A stretch of 64,000 nt of DNA from Sphagnum compactum (lineage: Eukaryota > Bryophyta > Sphagnopsida > Sphagnales). The translations under genes were made by a program, and so were the position numbers. Where the stretch lies: the NCBI GenBank assembly GCA_965153455.1, contig OZ234504.1, positions 11,532,001 through 11,596,000 of the forward strand, written 5' to 3'. Below the pieces are notes generated by a model. It worked only from the letters and a program-made list of their open reading frames with translations. It was not told where the DNA came from and did not search any database. Below are positions 34,530 through 47,779 of this stretch, one piece after another (positions within the stretch are counted from its first letter, which is position 1; the number at the start of each line of letters is the position of its first letter).

Positions 34530-37040
34530 AAAATAAAATGAAACTCACATTGTCACAAAATTTAGTCTACTCTGAATTTCACTCTTTCTTCATTCCCCTA
34601 TTTAAATGCAGTGTATGTTTTTATCAAAAAAATTCCCTAATTTCACCCCCTTAGGACCGAACTCAAGGTATTGATATCTTTTTCTTTCATTTTATGAATA
34701 TTTTTATTGTAAAATTTATTTGGAGGTTCTTCGTGTGGGGTTTGAACCTAATTTTTTCAATTTGTAAACCATTTCATTTGGGTTTTAGCATTTTTTTTGA
34801 ATTCAAAAACCTATGAGCCTAGTTCAAAAACTAGGTCCAATTCCATGTGCACATTACACATTCCCCAATGCTACAAATTTGATGGGTACAAAGTTTTACA
34901 ACAGATTAAAATGGGGTTCTATCAAAGTTTTTTTCTCAATTTTGTGATGTTGCTCAGGTGATGATAAGCCATAATAAGTATAATATTTAATCAAATTTGA
35001 CAATATTCAAAATATCAAAGTAGGAAATCTGAAATATCCTCTCATATTGCAAGCAATTCTATTTTGGGCATATTAGTAACAACAACAAATGGTGTGCAAA
35101 TTGCCCTAAATGATTTGGACAATTTAATCTTGGGCAAATAATTGCAAATTGATGGTTAGGAGCTTCACGGAGTCATCAAACATACATCTAACAAGGATTT
35201 AGCACCATCTCTAGCAACATACATATTCAATGGATGTCATAATTTACACCATGCCTCTTTCCTCTTGTAGTTCCATTCCATTGGAACTTATTATCATTTT
35301 TAACATTGACGGAATTCAAGATATGAAATCGCTACCAATAATGATTTGATGGTTGGTATGCAATCATCACTATGCAATTTGATGCTTGAGTTGAAGTTAG
35401 ATTTGTAATAGGTGATTTGTTATGTGCATTGCAATATAACAATGTTTTGGATTAAGTTGATCCAAGGTTCAAATTTCACCAAATTCAACTTTCAACATCA
35501 AACTTCCACTTGGAATAAATCTCATATGAACAAATACAAGATCTTGGCTACAAAGCACAAGCTTGATTTACTTTCAATATTGTCTTTTGTAAAGTTTTCT
35601 TGTTCCAAACAATCTTGAGTTTTTTTTGTTTGTCATAATTTTTCTTGTGTTGTGTTTGTGTTCGACATGTTGAATGTTGGAGTCTTGGAGCGGTAGCAAG
35701 TGGATCTGAAGGAGTATTAGAAATGCAATCTTCTAATTGCTTGTAATTGTTTCAAATTTGAACTTTGAAGATTTCTTTTACATTGCACCCCATTGATTAG
35801 TATAAAAATTTGTTGCACAACTTGTTAGAGGTTGTAAGAGCCTAGAGGTTTTTGGGAAGTTTTTTCCTCTTCAGTGTTGGATTCAATGAAGCAATAGTGG
35901 AACAATATTTCACATTTTTCAACTAACTAGCATGTGAAAAATGAAAAGTTGTATGGTTCTACAAGTTGGGACACTATTGCTATTCAAGTTCCAAATTAAA
36001 ACAATGTAGTTCAAAGAAAAGATATTTGGAACTCAAGTTGCAATTTGACATTTGTTCCAACAAGGCAAACCCATGATGGATTTTGAAGATCTCAAAGTGT
36101 TTTCCAATCCATCAAGGCTAAGAACTACCTTCATTGTTTAGACCTTGAGTGATTTGAATATGGTAAAAAAAATTGAATCCATGGTTTCCTAGATAGCATC
36201 TTGAGGCGAAGAAGCTTATTGAAATGTTGGAATGCCAAGGGAACAAGATTTTGAAAATGTGAAGGTGTGGTGGATATTAATGCTTTCACCATCCAAGAGA
36301 GTTTTGGTTGAATACAAAACTTTGGTTGTGAAAACGACTCAAGATTGAAACAACCAAAATTAACTATGAACTATTGTGTGATATTCAGACATTACTAGGC
36401 ATTTCTTGTACTTTGTTTTTGTTGGAAACAATGCAAGGCCTATCCAAGTTTACATAATCATGACAAGTTTTTTTGTGTCTTTGTGACTTCTACCAAGATG
36501 GTTGAAATGGATTTTTTTATTATATGTGAACCTAACACAAGGTTTTTCCTTAACCATTTCAAACTTTTTCTTGAACTTGTAAACCATTGCAAATATAATG
36601 TTTTGTGTTTGACATGGTGGAAGGAGTTCACATCTTATATTGATTATGCTACCCTTTTTTTGGAAGGCCAATTGTATATTCTCCATGCCACCAATTCAAC
36701 CAATAGTGTTATGAACATGATAACCAAAGATTTTTGAACTACAATAATGAAAATTTGAAAACCCAATGTTTTCAATTGTTGTAAGTTTGATAAGAGAATT
36801 GGACAAGCATTTTCTAGCACAAGAGTTTGTGAATGTCATTAATATGATTTATTCATAATACTAACTAATTCTAGAGGTTAAAGTAACATTTCTCATCACA
36901 TGGCAATTTTTTAAACACATTTTGGGCACTCCAAGGCCTTGGGGAACCCTAACACCATTGTTAGGCCATTGTTACACCCTATTTGTTAAACCAACATTTT
37001 TTTTTTCAAACTTACAAAATCAATGTGAAGGCACAATGGC
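34530..37040. other. AT-rich non-coding DNA before a hAT relic
   Basis: No recognised gene. An 84-codon plus-strand frame at 36483-36737 may be an unrecognised middle part of the hAT element whose C-terminus lies at 37.2 kb, but it has no diagnostic motif. Confidence 0.35.
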
Positions 37041-37159
37041 ACCTCCCCACAATTATGAGTTTATTACACACTTGTGGGAGAAATTTATAACAAGTGGAGT
37101 TTTGAACTAGCATTTGTTTCATTGGTTTAAATTACTCAAACTCTACATGGTGATGACTT

Positions 37160-37374
37160 AGGGCAACATGAAGGGTGACCAAATTTTCTCAAGTCTTGTT
37201 TTCGTGAAGAGCAAGTTGCAAAGTTGTTTGACAAATCATCTTGACTTGGTTGTTTATATTTATTCTCATTTTTTTTATAAGATAGCTACTTTTCCTTTTT
37301 GCATTGTAATTTATGATTGGAATGACAACCAATTTTGTTATAGGGTTGATGATCCATTTTTCCTTGGACTTTAA
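37160..37374 (+). mobile_element. hAT transposase C-terminal relic
   Basis: The frame reads FSSLVFVKSKLQSCLTNHLD then LVVYIYSHFFY and DWNDNQF. This is the pattern of the hAT C-terminal dimerisation region (FS-LAFVKSKLRNRLT-HLDLVVRM in intact relatives). It is only about 70 residues long and isolated. The related segment at 49.2 kb reads more clearly. Confidence 0.5.
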
Positions 37375-39685
37375 TGTGGGTAATTTAAGGTATTTGTGGG
37401 TCTCCTAGTGTATGTTCACCTTGTTAACTTGATTCTAACGTATCAACCTATGCAAAGACACTTAATCATGAATTTCAAATGACCAAATTTCAAAGATTCT
37501 TGTGAATGTGATATCTATTGCTTTATTATTCTATGGTGTAATTTTCAACTTTCATGCATTACCATTTTTCTATTGCAACCCAAATATGGTTTTTGCTTGT
37601 TTCTTGTTTTATTATTGATGTGGATTTGTGCATAGGTAGCTTGAGTGTAATAGGCAAAATCTTAAGCTGGGATTGGGGTCCAAATCCCTTTCAAGTTGAT
37701 TGGTGCAAGGGGACATATGGATTTAATGCACATGCATATGCATTTGTTTGTAAGCAAATGCACATCAAAGTCTTTGAGGTGTGTTCTCTTTATTTGCAAA
37801 CTTCATTATTTTGATTATGAAGGTTTTTAGGTTTTAATTCAATGTTTACTTGTTTATTGTTTTCTATTTGTCATGGTGTTGATGCTATTCGAACTTTAAC
37901 ATATGAGGTGGTCTACTAAATTTTTGTGTATCGAAATTGTAGTTTTTGAAGGGGAATATATGTTGCATATGTTTTATCTATCTTGGTTAATGAAAGGCAA
38001 TTATTGACTTTGTAAGATAGAGAAAATCTTAAGAATTTTTTTCAATGTGCTTGAACAAGTCACTAATTTGGAAAATATGCAATTTGTTTGTAACATTATA
38101 TTTGAAAAGGCTCAATTGACTTGGTCGATTCCAACAATTTTTGAAGAATTATTGTTTGGAAGTTAATAAACTTGTGACCATTAACATTTGGTCCACATGT
38201 TTTGACAAGTTTTTATGTTATAGGAAGTTTGCAAATGGATGCATTTTGGTCTTGTGGCAAGAAATCACCATGCACATTTAGGTTGCAATTCACTTGCATA
38301 TTTCTTTCAGCATTTAGTTCATCCAAATTACACTTCATTTAGGCATCTTTCTAAGTATTTAGTTAAGTCATGTTTAGTAAAATGATTCTTTAAATATTCG
38401 GTTGCAACTCATTTAGTTGTAGCTCATGATTTAAGTATCTATTTTTGTTTTGTTATTTTCTTGAAATTGCAAAACTTTCTACAAAACTCCCCAAATTTGT
38501 TGGAAATGTATAAGTCTTTTGCTAACATGAATGAACTTCATGGATGATGGTGTAAGAAAGTGAACTCAATTTGATTACGATGTATTCAATCAATGTGTTT
38601 AGACTTTAATGTTGTAGCTATTTCACCAAATTTTGTTTGAGTATGAACAATATAAAACTTGTATTGTGTTAGTAACATATATATTCAGTTGCAACTCATC
38701 AAGTATCTCTTTCCATATTTAGTTCAATCAAGGTGCAACTTGAATTCAGGTATTTTGTTGCAACTATGGATTGAGAGCTACCAACCTTAGTGGTAACTAT
38801 TAATCCATAGCTCTAGAGAGTTCAAAATTTCTTAAGCCTTGCTTTTAATTGGCATGTGTTCTAATTATTTTCACGATTTTATAGGATTCACCTTTTGCAT
38901 ATGAAAATGGATTCATCCATGAATATGGAGACAAAGACCAAAAACCATCATATGAAGACACTTCTTGCCACATGGTATATACATTGTGGGGCACATAATA
39001 GCGACATTAGCACAAGCATGAAAAAAATGTAGCCACATCAGCTCAAGCATATTGTGGGTTCTTGTTGCGCGATTATGAGCATGTAATAACCACTTTTGGA
39101 CCTTAATATTTCTTGCGTAATCGATTGAACTAACCAGCCCAAAAAAAACAAGAGCCATCTTTGCAACCATCAACTTGCATGGTGGCCATCCAACTTACCT
39201 TGGAAAAATGACCCAAAAAACATTGATTGTAAGCAATTGTGACGATGTTTTTATGAAAAAATTGTTTTCTAGTAAACATTTCTGCAAAGAATTGGGAGTT
39301 TGTGATCAATTTTTTTTTTTCAAACTATTTTTCACAAAAAGGTGAAAATTAACTTTAAAAAGTCAGTAGACTCTATGTAGGTGTAGAGTTCAACAACCAA
39401 TTAAAAATTAATATTTAATTGTAAAGTTCAGTCTACTTCTGAACTTTTCAAAAAACAATCTACCTTCATATCTGAAGATCCCAACTTTGGTCTTAAAATT
39501 TTATTTATTTTTCATGATTTCAATTTTGATACAAAATCTATCAACAAAAAATTAGTTTGTTGGTCCAGTTCTTGTACCCATTTCAACAAAAAGTTGTCAA
39601 CTTAGGTTTAGGTCACAAGAACTCAGACCCCCAATTTTTACCTTGCAAACCAGATACTCTCACAACATTGGTCCAAACACCCAAA

Positions 39686-39719
<34 letters not shown>

Positions 39720-40620
39720 TGTAAGTCGTAAAAGGTGCAAAATGCAAACAAATTACATAAAGCTTGTGCGGGTATTATAATATGCTACAGATTAGCTGCA
39801 TGTGATCAACCTAGGTATATATGCTCACTTAACTAGTCGAGGTGAAAAAATAAAATAAAATCGGTTATGGTATAGAACCTTGGTTTTCAATTTTGTTTGA
39901 GAAAAAAAAAAAACAAAACCCATCTTGATAACCGTTGGTTTGTTGATGTTTCTAACTAATTGCAAACCACGATTCTCGGATTCTGAATTTTTTGTCAAAA
40001 AGGAAAAAATTGAAACCAGCGGGCTCTTGGATTCTGAATTATTCTAAGAACTGAAACCGCGGGTTATATTTTAAAAATCAGATAACAACACAACACTGGA
40101 GATTACAACCCCCCCCCCCCCCCCCTGACCTTGGTTCACAAACCATGGTTCACAAACCAGGGTGTAATGCCCTACACAAGTAAGTCTGTGGGTTTTTCCT
40201 GACATCAGTGGCAGAACCCCATGCAAACCCATTCTTCACAGCTCATTATTCATCTCAAGGTTGCTTTCCCAACACCATATTTCCTTGGGGGAAAGAAACA
40301 CCTTCCCAAATATCACATTGCAGAAGTATTTTGATGCTGTTTTGCAACCAGTTTTCACATCTTCTTGTGTCTCTTTGACAGCTTTTGCTCTTTGGTGAAT
40401 AGTCAGTAAGCAAGCACTATGGGGCCTAATTTATCAATTGTGGAAAGACCTTTGTGACAACTCTATTCTATCATCTACTTAGTGTAGCCCATCACAATTG
40501 GTGGTTGGTAAGAAAGACATCTCTAGGTGGCATTTTTTTCTTTAATGGGATTAACTCTAATTGAATGCTATATTACCTTATTTTGTTGCACCCCCTTACA
40601 TATTCAGCTATATTGAAGTT
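37375..40620. other. AT-rich non-coding DNA with microsatellites
   Basis: No gene recognised. Contains recurring GTTGCAACTCAT/ATTTAGTT words at 38280-38770, an AT dinucleotide tract at about 39688-39717, and a run of 17 C at 40109-40125. Confidence 0.5.
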
Positions 40621-40627
40621 AGTGATT

Positions 40628-40957
40628 TGTTGGTCTTGCCTTGGTAGGCAAGGATATATTGTGTTTAGATTCATTATAAAGTATGGTAGCTTAAGGGATT
40701 TTGGCCCCTAGGTAATAAATAATAGGTCTATCTATTTTTATATGAGGATTTTTGAAAGAATCTCATATTTTGGCTTGTGTTGAAACTTGAGATTAGTTAT
40801 AATAGAGTTATAATATCTTGCAGGATTTTTGATTTTTTTGAAGATTATATTTTTGCTTGGTGAAAAATTATTTGAGTTTCACTAATTCTTCTTCTTTTGC
40901 ATTAAGATACTTTTCAATGTAAAATGGCAAGGCCACAGTGTGACACACCCCCTTGTT
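40628..40957 (+). repeat. Direct repeat copy A (possible TRIM LTR)
   Basis: Begins TGTTGGTCTTGCC and ends GTGTGACACACCCCCTTGTT. It is colinear with copy B at 41414-41785, sharing GTGTTTAGATTCAT, TAGGTAATAA, TATGAGGATTTTTGAAAGAA, TTGAAACTTGAGATTAGTTA and the same last 30 bp. A partial relative occurs at about 33095-33140. Confidence 0.6.
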
Positions 40958-41413
40958 TTGCTCTCGTATGGAACTCAACCTTGATAGGAGGCAATATGAA
41001 TGATGTAAAGAAAAGGCACACACACTCTAGCACAGAAAATTATACACACTATTCAAAAGAATATTGCACAAACACTAAGAAAAGTGAGGAAGGAGTCGTG
41101 TGTCTCTTTGGGCGCATTTCAACTTCAATCAAATACACAATGTTTGGGAATAATTCACCATTGAAGAAGATTGACTCAAATTGGTGAAGAAAGTGACAAG
41201 AAACTGATTGGGTTTGACAAGTGCGGCGAGGTTACAATAAGTCAGTCAGCACACAACAACGCAACAACTGTTTCTTCAGCCACATCTCCTTTGTCACTCA
41301 AACTATGATAGAGCCTTTGAAGAATGAGCAAATTTTGTTTGTATAAAGTACAAGCACCTTACACACAAAAGATTTTGGAGCAGATACACCCACTCCCAGT
41401 CTATATGTACTTT

Positions 41414-41785
41414 TGTTGGCCTTGCATACTACCAAGGCAAGGATAGTGTGTTTAGATTCATCATAGAGTATAGTAGCTTAGTAAGGGATTTTTTTATAGG
41501 CCCCTCCCTACTAGGTAATAATAAATAATAATAGGTCTATATATATTTTTATATGAGGATTTTTGAAAGAATCTGATATTTTGGCTTGGCTTGAAACTTG
41601 AGATTAGTTATAGAGTTATAATATCTTGAAAGCTTTTTGGTTTCTTTTGGAGGATTTTTTTGAGGATTATACTTTTGCTTGGTGGAAAATTTGAGTTTTT
41701 TCCATAATTCTTCTTTTGCCTGCCTTAAGACTTTTTTGTTTTTTAATGTAAATGGCAAGGCCACAGTGTGACACACCCCTTGTTA
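41414..41785 (+). repeat. Direct repeat copy B (possible TRIM LTR)
   Basis: Matches copy A from its first bases (TGTTGGCCTTGC) to its last (CACAGTGTGACACACCCCTT), with small insertions. A 456-bp unique segment lies between the copies. Together they measure ~1.16 kb, which suits a small non-autonomous LTR element or a plain duplication. I see no convincing primer-binding site. Confidence 0.6.
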
Positions 41786-41849
41786 GTTTTTTTTTTTCTA
41801 ATGCAGTCTAAGTAGCCATCATCCATAGGAAGAAGATGTTAGAAAAAGT

Positions 41850-41955
41850 GGCAATTCATCCTTATGAATGTTTAGCCAAATCTGGCTATAAATCAGATCT
41901 ATCAAGCACAACTTTTAATCATCCTTTATATATATTTCTGGCTACTCACTGGAAG
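41850..41955 (+). repeat. Dispersed repeat, foldback-arm family (copy at 41.9 kb)
   Basis: Resembles the right arm of the 32.7-kb foldback: AAAAAGTGGC, CCAAATCTGGCTATAAATCA, AATCATCCTT, TTCTGGCTAC. Directly upstream, an inverted scrap with AGCCATCATCCATAGG (about 41813) could be the remains of the second arm. Confidence 0.55.
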
Positions 41956-42967
41956 CAAATATTGTAATCTGATAATTTCTCCCTTTGTCTCTGACTTTTG
42001 GCGATTGAAACCAGCGTTTCTTTTTTGGGGCAAATTTTCACACTGTGGTGACAACTTTTTTTTGGGATTTGTTTGGGAGGTTTCTGATTTTCTTGTGCAG
42101 TTTTGACTTAATTTGGTTTTCTTTTTTTAAACATCTGTCGCCTGGCACTTATTCAATCTCACAAAATTGAAAAAAATGTAAAATCCCTGAATGAAAGTTG
42201 AAAGCCCCCAAAATAACTTCATTTTCAAAACTTACATTTAAATTTTTTCTTTTTGCTCGAGGGAGTGAAAAAAGGAAAAAGAAAAAAAGAAAGGGCTAAT
42301 TCACACGACGAATACAGGTTCTGAGTTTTCATCCACTAAAAGTAAGGTTACATGTTTTTTTCATCCATTTACAAGCTAGTCACAAGACTTTTCATCCATG
42401 CACAAGAGGGTTATGGAGTGGCGCTCAAACATGTGCACTGTAGGTTAAGTCAGGTAACCAGCTTGAGCGTGCTGGTTACTCTGAATAGTCGCACACACTC
42501 ATGCGCCTCAACTATTCACCATAACTTGTATGCTGCTTTCGAATGTTATTAGTCCTTCAAGAGTGTAGAGTGAGAATCTGTTAAACACCACCAGATGCCA
42601 GAACTTTTCTCTTTAAGTGAGAATGACGCATAGTGATAATTAAGCAACAGTAAGGGGCATTATGATGGATGAGGCTGAGTGCGTGTGATTATGTAATTTA
42701 ATGATTGGTGTCATTTTTTGGGCACTTGAGTGTGCATATCTGCATTATGGAAATGTATTGATGATGAAAAGCTGAAATCTATGGGATCCATGGTGTCCAA
42801 CAGTGTTGTTTTTGAAGTACACTTGTAAGCGTGGGTTGGACATCAAAGAAGTCATAGGCAGACTGATGAGTGTATGCCATGGATTTTGTGGTTTGTGTCA
42901 AAATCCTGACTTCATTCAGAGATTCATACAGGGTTTGTTTTAAGGATTTTGTGATGTCGTGTTGTTG

Positions 42968-43225
42968 AAGTGGCAATCATCCACAAAATAATTTAGCAAA
43001 ATTCGGCTACAAACAAGATATGAAAGTAGCAGAAAAAGATAAAAAAACAGAATCCTTGTTTATTCTTGGCTATCTATTACTTGTCATAAAAATATGATGA
43101 TTTCAATTTTTTTCCTTTGAAATCTGGTAATTTTGGGCCATTTTTTCAATGAAAAATCCTTAGAAGTCATATTTTTCAGGTTGAAATTTGGCCAAAATTT
43201 GCCAATAAGAGAAACACTGGATCAT
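42968..43225 (+). repeat. Dispersed repeat, foldback-arm family (copy at 43 kb)
   Basis: Colinear with 33300-33560 over about 250 bp, including AGTGGCAATCATCCA, AATTCGGCTACAAAC, CAGAATCCTT, TTCTTGGCTA and TTTTTCAGGTTGAAATTTGG. Confidence 0.65.
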
Positions 43226-46200
43226 CATTGATAAATCAAAACCAACTCCAAAGTTTTCAGTGATTATGATCTGTAGTCATGATAGCCCACAAGCAAATAT
43301 GTAGCTCTTCCAGTTGGAAATTTTTGTAGTTTGGGTGAGGAGATTATGCAATACATTTTGCATGCTCTCATTGAATCTCATGCTAGTGTCTGATGATGGC
43401 TCAATCACACAAAGTTCATGCCTTGTTTGCACATGTTGAATCATTTTCTTCTAGCAAGAGTGTGTTTTCAGTCACCTTTGAGGCTGCACTTTGCAGCTCA
43501 TCGAATTTGAAGGCCAAGTAAAAAAGTTTTCAATCCATATGCTCGATGGATTTCATTGTATAGCAGCTTTGCATTGCGTCATGATGAAGTTTCTCTCATT
43601 ATTTGCTGTGTTGGGTGGTTCTTTGATTTTGTTCTTTATAACCTTCATTTCAGAGTTTTTAAAAAAAAATTCAGAATCAAAGAACCTCCAGTTCCTTGTC
43701 ATTGAAAATTTTCAGAATTAAAAAATAACATCCAATTCAGTGTGTGTGTGTGTGTGTTTTTTTTCCAAATTTCAAAGAAATGGTGACTCAGGGTCTAAGT
43801 TTCTTTGATTGATCCCTTTGGTTTTTCTAGAACCGTGGTTATGGATCAATACCAGGTCTTCGATTTTTGGCTGAGAATCGCTGTTCAAGGTTTCATATAC
43901 CCACTGGTTCTCTCTTCTGGAATGAGAGGACAGCCAATTGCCTCTTATTTGTAGCTTACTTGGGTTGCAAGCCCTGCAAGAAAGCAACACCATTGCCACC
44001 ATAAGACCATGTTGGTCAGAACTTGCAATCCGTAGTCCATTGACAATGCTGGGGTTGTTTTATTCTGCCTAATTTTATATGCATACCAGAGTGTGTAGTA
44101 CCTTGGCAGCTTTCACACTAATAATTATATTATTTGTAGGAATGTTGAAGATTTCAATTTTCAAAGAAAAAAAAAATCTGAAGAAAAGTAAAGAATCTTT
44201 TGAAATATTTAAAGATATATACATATATAATAATTTTTTTTTGAGATAGAATCTACAAAATGAATTAATTATTCAATAGACATGTGTTGAAGCCGACCCA
44301 TGTTGCTAAATTTTTGAAGCATTTGTTTGTGGGTTATGGGCAAGCGCCTCCCCGACTCTCTCTCCCACAAAAGGTTTTGGATTCGAACATTTTAACATTC
44401 TAACTTGTACTTTACTTATACAAACCAAAATCTTTAGAGAACAAAAAATGGGTTTTCTCATCAGCAGGATTATTGGCCGATTATTATTTTCAGAATAACA
44501 AGTTTGTTTGCTCTTTTGAGCTGTATATGAAAAAGGGTATTTAATAGACAATGAGTTTGGCACCATATCATGTGGCTCGTTTATGGGTACTACTATGCTA
44601 GGGATGATTTTTTAGCAACTTGCGGTTGAAGGGTTGGTAGCTATGTGCCCAGCAACAATGAAGATCGCAAGCGAACCCAACAACTCTATGATTGATTTTT
44701 GTGACTTTGTGTGCAAAATAACAAGGCTAGAAACATGCTTCAAAAGTATCCAACAATGCACAACACAAAAATCAGCAAATTTGCAAGACTTTGGCATCAA
44801 AGTAGCAAAACAGTTTGCGAGGGCCTATTTATTCATTGTGTTGCATCCGATAGAGTAACATTATGATTTGGAGCTTTTCAGATGGTTTCTTGGGTGTGGT
44901 CTAGTTCCAGCTTTTGAAGGAGGTTCTCAACCTAGACTTATAATCTTATATCCCCTTATTTGGTTTTCCAATTCAGATCCAGTTGGGAAAGTGCTTTGGA
45001 TTCCACTTACTTACACAAAGCCCAAAATTGAAAGATCGTGTGTCCAGTGATTAAATTAAAATTAATTGGCAATTTGATAAAAGTACAACTCATGTGCAAG
45101 TGTTAATAGTTAAACCCAGTATTATGGCAGTACATTTTTACCCTGACATACCCCCCGGATATATACATCTAGAGGAGGGTACATGATATAACTTGACTTA
45201 TTTTCTTGAAATTGTTAATACGCTAAACTTTTGCATACCCTTTTTTTCACATACAAGGGATTTTTATAGCCTATTTCATGCTATTCATACTCGTTTAAAC
45301 TTGGTACAATAAATTGTGTAAAAAATCCCATTGGATTTCTGGTGTTGTCCAAACAATTTTTAACTGTAGGTATTTTTCTTCAATATTTAACAGGGAAGAA
45401 AAAGGACATATGTACTCTTTTCCACCCAACCAAAGGGTATATCATTTGAGGGGGGGAGGGGGGACCTGGACCCTACTACCCTAATCCTGAAACTTAAATT
45501 TTTTTTATCCTTAGATCCTACCCTACTGAAAAAATTTGAATGGTAATACCCTTACCATATGGCTAATTAAAACCTAAAAAGTTATATAACCTATTCTAAG
45601 GGTATATCACAGATATGAAGCTATAATGTATATGTAAATATTGATCATGTGAATGGTTCATTATTTCCAAAAAGAAATTGGGAATTATTTTGGCTCTATC
45701 TGGTTTTCTAGATTACATTTAACTGATTTTTTCTAAATTTAAAAAAAAAAATCTCCAATTTTTTAATAATTCAATTAAGAAAAGAAAAACTCCAGTTAGG
45801 AGAATGTGAAAGAGGAATGCAATTCAACCAGAGCTATCTTGTCTGTTGGTGATATGGCAAAATATGAAGTGGTTGAGATAGTGGCTAAATTATTTAGTTT
45901 TCCCACTCATACAAAACAATACCACAACCATATATCATCTTGGAAGTATTGGCCCTAAAATAGTAGTTTCACCTCTTGCAATAGTCAACAAAAATATAAT
46001 AAACCCTAAAAAAAATTATGGGAGTTGAGCTTCTCATCAACCTAAAGACATAAGAGCACCACCCATTTAGATACCCGAGACAACAAGTTCCCAAATGAAT
46101 GAATGATGAATGACAAGTGGTGTATATACTCTATATAATCGAGAGCCTGCTGGTGAAACCTCACTGGCATGCCACCGCCACTTATAATGACTTTGCACAG

Positions 46201-46316
46201 CTTCATATCATACTCGGTGGTTGGGTTGGGTTGAGTTGCGTGGATAATATGATTCAGTGAAGGATTGTTTGCTTGCTATCAAAATAGGACAAGATGAAAG
46301 CAATATGAAAAGCTAC

Positions 46317-46347
<31 letters not shown>

Positions 46348-46690
46348 ATCTCACTTGATGCGAAGGTGCAGTTTGTATGATGATAACTGTGAGCAATAGC
46401 ATGCACACCACTGCACCATGCCTTTGTCAATCAGATTCAAAGATTTTGTGAGAAAATGTCAAAAGCTTTAGACCATTGAAATAACAGTGGGCTTTGATCT
46501 CTCAAGAGCTATCCAACTTTTATAATGAGAGGGTTCGAATGTAGCTAGAAAATGGTTGTTCTCACCAGTATTGGACAGATATTAAAACCCAACCCAACTC
46601 TGAATGAAATCCTAAAATTGAAAACTGGGTCACTTAATCCCTGCCCCTGTATAAACCATCAGTGAAGTTCAAAATTTTAACCTTCGGTTC
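43226..46690. other. Non-coding DNA with microsatellites
   Basis: No gene recognised. Contains a TG tract at 43741-43757 and a GT tract at about 46321-46346. Short frames at 44306-45050 lack family motifs. Confidence 0.45.
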
Positions 46691-47030
46691 CAGTTTTCAA
46701 AGTTAGGGTTTAGGTTAAGTAGGGTTATGGTTTAAGGTTAGGGTTTAGGCTCCAAGCTAAGTAGGGTTATGGTTTAGGGTTAGAATCTTAACTCTAAGCC
46801 AAATAGCATTAGGGTTTTAGATCAGGGTTAAATTTTGGGCCCTCACAAATGAGGAAAAAACATAAGTTAGGGTTTAGATTAAGTAGGGTTATGGTTTAAG
46901 AGTATGATTTAGACTCTACCCTAAGTAGGGTTAAGGTTTCTGGGCATTAGTGATAGCAAAACACAAGTTAGGGTTTTAATTATGTAGGTTTATGGTTCAA
47001 AATTAGTGTTTTAGGGTTAATGGTTTGGAC
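46690..47030 (+). repeat. Degenerate telomere-like tract (TTTAGGG-related)
   Basis: Many TTAGGGTTTA, AGTAGGGTTATGGTTTA and TTTAGGGTTA words are interspersed with diverged spacer. TTTAGGG is the usual plant telomere unit. Units are not in perfect tandem, so this is an old interstitial tract or a repeat family built on it. Confidence 0.6.
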
Positions 47031-47639
47031 ACCTACAAAATAAAGGCAAGGAATGTGATTTGTTGAAGGCGGGCATTACATTGAATAAAATGTCAATAAC
47101 TATAATGTTGGGCCTCACAAGTGTTCATATTGTTTTGATTACATTGTTTCGCTATTGTTGTTTTGTGATTTGTTTCATTAATTGTTTCCAATTTAGTGTT
47201 TGCTAATTTGAACCATGTTTTCCATTGCTCCTAATTTTTTTGCCTTGGTGGTACTCACTCCACTTCATTAACAGTTGTCTTTTATGACTTGATTTATGAT
47301 TAGGTTATTAGTCATGGAAATCATGAATGATTACATGACTATGTAGTTGAATAGTACACATTGTTTAGAACAACTAGTCACTATTGTGGTTCAGTCGCAA
47401 GACAATTTACAACTGTGACTTTTGCGATTATAGTCATGGAGGTCATTAGTGCTTGATGAGATCCATAAATTATGGTCGTTGGATATAATTAATTAAATAT
47501 GAAATAAATATGTTCTCCACCCATGCCATGTAGACACATAACTAGGTTGCCACATGGTATAAAGGCTAAAAACCCACCTTACATGTTAGGAATGTAGGCC
47601 TTAGCCTACCTAGGAATGTAAGCCAACTTAGCTAACAAG

Positions 47640-47770
47640 CTAAACTAGTTAAGCTAGTTCATTAAGTTGCAAGTGTGAGGACTTAAACCCCTCACCTCCA
47701 CATTGAAAGAAGAAGTCTTTAACCCCCACTTAACCATTGCACCACATGATTTTTACATGACAAAAATTGG
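47640..47770 (-). mobile_element. Possible tRNA-derived SINE head
   Basis: On the minus strand, TGGTGCAATGG (plus 47734-47744) resembles a pol III A box, and GGTTTAAGTCC (plus 47679-47689) resembles a B box, ~45 bp apart as in tRNA-derived SINEs. No clear tail or target duplication was found, and a complete tRNA fold is not present. Confidence 0.4.
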
Positions 47771-47779
47771 CACCATATT

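Noticed and set aside
44330-44400. Minus-strand TTCGAATCC as a tRNA gene
   Set aside because: A B-box-like word is present but there is no A box at the right distance and no cloverleaf.
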